Assembly (NCBI RefSeq): GCF_031884435.1
Contig: NZ_CP134779.1
Location: 2,728,001-2,792,000, forward strand
Reading direction: 5' to 3'
DNA length: 64,000 bases
DNA from: Bosea sp. 685
Lineage (GTDB): Bacteria > Pseudomonadota > Alphaproteobacteria > Rhizobiales > Beijerinckiaceae
Both the position numbers and the translations under genes were made by a program. Positions within the stretch are counted from its first letter, which is position 1, and each line of letters starts with the position of its first letter. Of the stretch, positions 62,417 to 64,000 are shown piece after piece. The notes beneath the pieces are model-generated. The model was not told where the DNA came from. It saw nothing but the letters and a program-made list of their open reading frames with translations, and searched no databases.

Positions 62417-62755
62417 TCACGCGATAAAGCGCGCCAGAAGAACCACAAGAATTGCGCCCAATACAGCCATCGCCATCTCGTCGAGAAAACCATGGCCGGT
62501 GCGCAGTCGCCAACCGGTCAAGCGCACCAGCCCCTGTCCGACGAGCATACCAAGCACGCCCACGACGGCGTGGCGGACCAGTCCGCCGCCGCCCACGATT
62601 AGACTGGCGACGAAACCCGTCACGGTGCCCAACGCGATCGTCGGCGCCAGCACGCGCCAGTCGAGCATCAAGCCGCCGCCAGGCGGCAGAATCTCGACCT
62701 TGTCGTCAGGGACGATCCGTTCGGGACCACGGGGTTTGCGGCTACGTGCGGTCAT
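62417..62755 (-). CDS. GlsB/YeaQ-like membrane protein 2 (N-terminally extended)
   Basis: A 112-aa protein with a charged N-terminal extension (residues 1-32) and three TM segments: TIALGTVTGFVASLIVGGGGL, AVVGVLGMLVGQGLV and AMAVLGAILVVLLARFIA. The GGGGL-VR motif matches the third paralogue (GGGGLIRYI). Function unknown; stress membrane protein by family. Confidence 0.8.
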   Translation of the reverse strand: MTARSRKPRGPERIVPDDKVEILPPGGGLMLDWRVLAPTIALGTVTGFVASLIVGGGGLVRHAVVGVLGMLVGQGLVRLTGWRLRTGHGFLDEMAMAVLGAILVVLLARFIA

Positions 62756-62806
62756 CGCTGCGATAGGCCGTCCCGTGTCGAGCGGATTGCGGAATCGAGC
62801 CTGATA

Positions 62807-63055
62807 TCAGGCGATCAGCCGGGCCAGCAGGACCACGACGATCGCGCCGATCGTCGCCGTGATGATCTGCGAGACGAGCGGATTGCCGATGCCGAGATTG
62901 ATGCCCAGAGCCGAGAGCAGGAAGCTGCCGACAAAGGCGCCGATCAGGCCGGTGATGATGTAGCGGATCAGCCCGCCACCGCCCACGACGATGCTGGCGA
63001 GCCAGCCTGCGACAAGACCGATGACGATAGCGACGATGATCGAACGCGTGTCCAT
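62807..63055 (-). CDS. GlsB/YeaQ/YmgE-family membrane protein 3
   Basis: An 82-aa protein of three TM segments: IVAIVIGLVAGWLASIVVGG, YIITGLIGAFVGSFLLSALG and ATIGAIVVVLLARLIA. Standard length for the family. The C-terminal VVLLAR-[FL]-IA is shared with paralogue 2, suggesting local duplication. Confidence 0.88.
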   Translation of the reverse strand: MDTRSIIVAIVIGLVAGWLASIVVGGGGLIRYIITGLIGAFVGSFLLSALGINLGIGNPLVSQIITATIGAIVVVLLARLIA

Positions 63056-63138
63056 GACGAGTTTCCTGCCCCTACCGGTCCGTTATTGGCCGGCATTTCC
63101 ACAAGATGCGTGAACGCGCAATTCGATCTTCAGTTCGG

Positions 63139-64000
63139 TCAGGCGTTCAGCACTTTCCCATAAGCGTCGAGCACGCTCTCCTTCATCGTCTCCGAGATCG
63201 TCGGATGCGGGAAGATGCTGTGCATCAATTCTTCCTCGGTGGTCTCGAGGTTCATGGCCACGACAAAGCCCTGGATCAGTTCGGTCACTTCAGCGCCGAC
63301 CATATGCGCGCCGAGGAGCTTGCCGGTCTTGGCGTCGAAGATCGTCTTGACCAGGCCGCTATCCTCGCCCAGCGCCACTGCCTTGCCATTGGCGGCGAAG
63401 GGGAATCGTCCGACCTTGAGCTCGTAACCGGCTGCCTTCGCCTTGGCCTCGGTCAGGCCGACGCTGGCGATCTGCGGGTGGCAATAGGTGCAGCCCGGGA
63501 TCATCAGCTTGTCCATCGCGTGCGGATGCAGCCCCTTGATCGCCTCGACGCAGATCACTGCCTCATGCTCGGCCTTGTGCGCCAGCATCGGCGGCCCCGC
63601 GACATCGCCGATCGCATAGACGCCCTTCACATTGGTGCGGCAGAAATCGTCGATGACGATGCAGCCACGATCGGTCTTCACGCCGAGCGTCTCCAGTCCG
63701 AGATTCTCGATATTGCCGACGACGCCGACGGCCGAGATCATCCGGTCGGCAGTGATGGTCTGCTTGCCGCCCTTCTCGTCCTCGATATGAGCGGTGACGC
63801 TGTCGGCCCCCTTCTCGACCTTGGTGACCTTGGCGCCGGTCAGGATCTTCATGCCCTGCTTCTCGAAGGCTTTGCGCGCGAAGGCGCCGATCTCGGCATC
63901 CTCGATCGGCACGACCTGAGACATCACCTCGACGACGGTGACCTCGACGCCCATCGTCCGGTAGAACGAGGCGAATTCGATGCCGATCGCGCCCGAGCCC
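63139..64000 (-). CDS. lpdA: Dihydrolipoyl dehydrogenase, C-terminal part (5' end outside window)
   Basis: The last 287 residues of the flavin disulfide reductase that reoxidises lipoyl groups (E3). Visible are the NAD-binding GSGAIGIEFASFY, the FAD region VYAIGDVAGPPMLAHKAEHEAV, and the interface/active-site His-Glu motif HSIFPHPTISETMKE near the C-terminus. The redox-active CxxxxC lies outside the window. Consistent with lipA nearby. Confidence 0.95.
   Translation of the reverse strand, partial: GSGAIGIEFASFYRTMGVEVTVVEVMSQVVPIEDAEIGAFARKAFEKQGMKILTGAKVTKVEKGADSVTAHIEDEKGGKQTITADRMISAVGVVGNIENLGLETLGVKTDRGCIVIDDFCRTNVKGVYAIGDVAGPPMLAHKAEHEAVICVEAIKGLHPHAMDKLMIPGCTYCHPQIASVGLTEAKAKAAGYELKVGRFPFAANGKAVALGEDSGLVKTIFDAKTGKLLGAHMVGAEVTELIQGFVVAMNLETTEEELMHSIFPHPTISETMKESVLDAYGKVLNA

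Noticed and set aside
1..64000. CRISPR arrays, rRNA, tRNA, complete insertion sequences or prophage genes
   Set aside because: I looked through the gaps and coding regions and saw no regular direct-repeat/spacer array, no tRNA cloverleaf or rRNA-like sequence and no transposase or phage structural motif. A structured-RNA scan (tRNAscan-SE, Infernal) would be needed to exclude small RNAs.

Overview
The window is GC-rich with no rRNA, tRNA, CRISPR array or complete insertion sequence that I could find. The gene order dusB-ntrB-ntrC-ntrY-ntrX-hfq-hflX, the fused ispDF, and the ratA/lipA/lpd grouping point to an alphaproteobacterium of the Hyphomicrobiales (Rhizobiales). A Bosea-like or related genome is my best guess, but this is inference from gene order and style, not a proven identification.

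Layout. 1-2485: the 3' end of metG, then tatD and an MBL-fold hydrolase in one rightward operon. 2549-7032: accessory genes, namely a divergent isochorismatase-type amidase/TetR pair, a VOC protein, and lemA translationally coupled to an M48-family protein that has lost its zinc-binding motif. 7638-21334: a large iron-acquisition locus with a TonB-dependent receptor, a 124-aa protein of unknown function, an RhtX-type permease, an inserted MazE/MazF-like toxin-antitoxin module, an AraC regulator, an exporter, and a tightly overlapping four-gene operon in the classical aerobactin order iucA-iucB-iucC-iucD. 21843-23795: a Tat-exported epoxide-hydrolase-like enzyme divergent from its probable TetR repressor, with two tandem operator palindromes between them. 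23983-33632: a catabolic cluster with peptide-type ABC permeases and binding protein (no ATPase), a three-part HcnABC/opine-oxidase-like flavoenzyme, a second DAO-family oxidase, an MmgE/PrpD protein and a LysR regulator. 33752-41735: a GH31 glycosidase with a complete sugar ABC importer, divergent from a LacI repressor, with a perfect 20-bp operator. 41949-46087: a CPA1 antiporter, a methyltransferase, a Bug/TctC binding protein and an unknown secreted protein. 46392-64000: mainly housekeeping genes (recX, arfB, mazG, an SDR, hflX, hfq, ntrXYCB, dusB, ispDF, cinA, ratA, lipA), three small GlsB/YeaQ membrane proteins and the C-terminal part of a dihydrolipoyl dehydrogenase.

How the parts work together. 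In the siderophore locus, IucD hydroxylates and IucB acetylates an amine (lysine in aerobactin), IucA and IucC couple two copies to citrate, an MFS protein probably exports the product, the TonB receptor recaptures the ferric complex, and the RhtX-like permease moves it across the inner membrane. A near-identical 20-bp AT-rich motif lies upstream of both the receptor and the AraC gene, suggesting shared iron or siderophore control. The ntr cluster carries two nitrogen two-component systems upstream of the RNA chaperone Hfq. Short hairpin repeats of two related subfamilies are scattered in the gaps, and several transcription-factor genes have an easily read palindrome at their promoters.

The main oddities are the zinc-ligand-less M48 protein, the duplicated motif in the siderophore locus, 18-bp tandem repeats forming the IspD-IspF linker, a perfect 18-bp-arm hairpin between ntrC and ntrY, an SDR without the catalytic Tyr/Lys, and the transporter without an ATPase.
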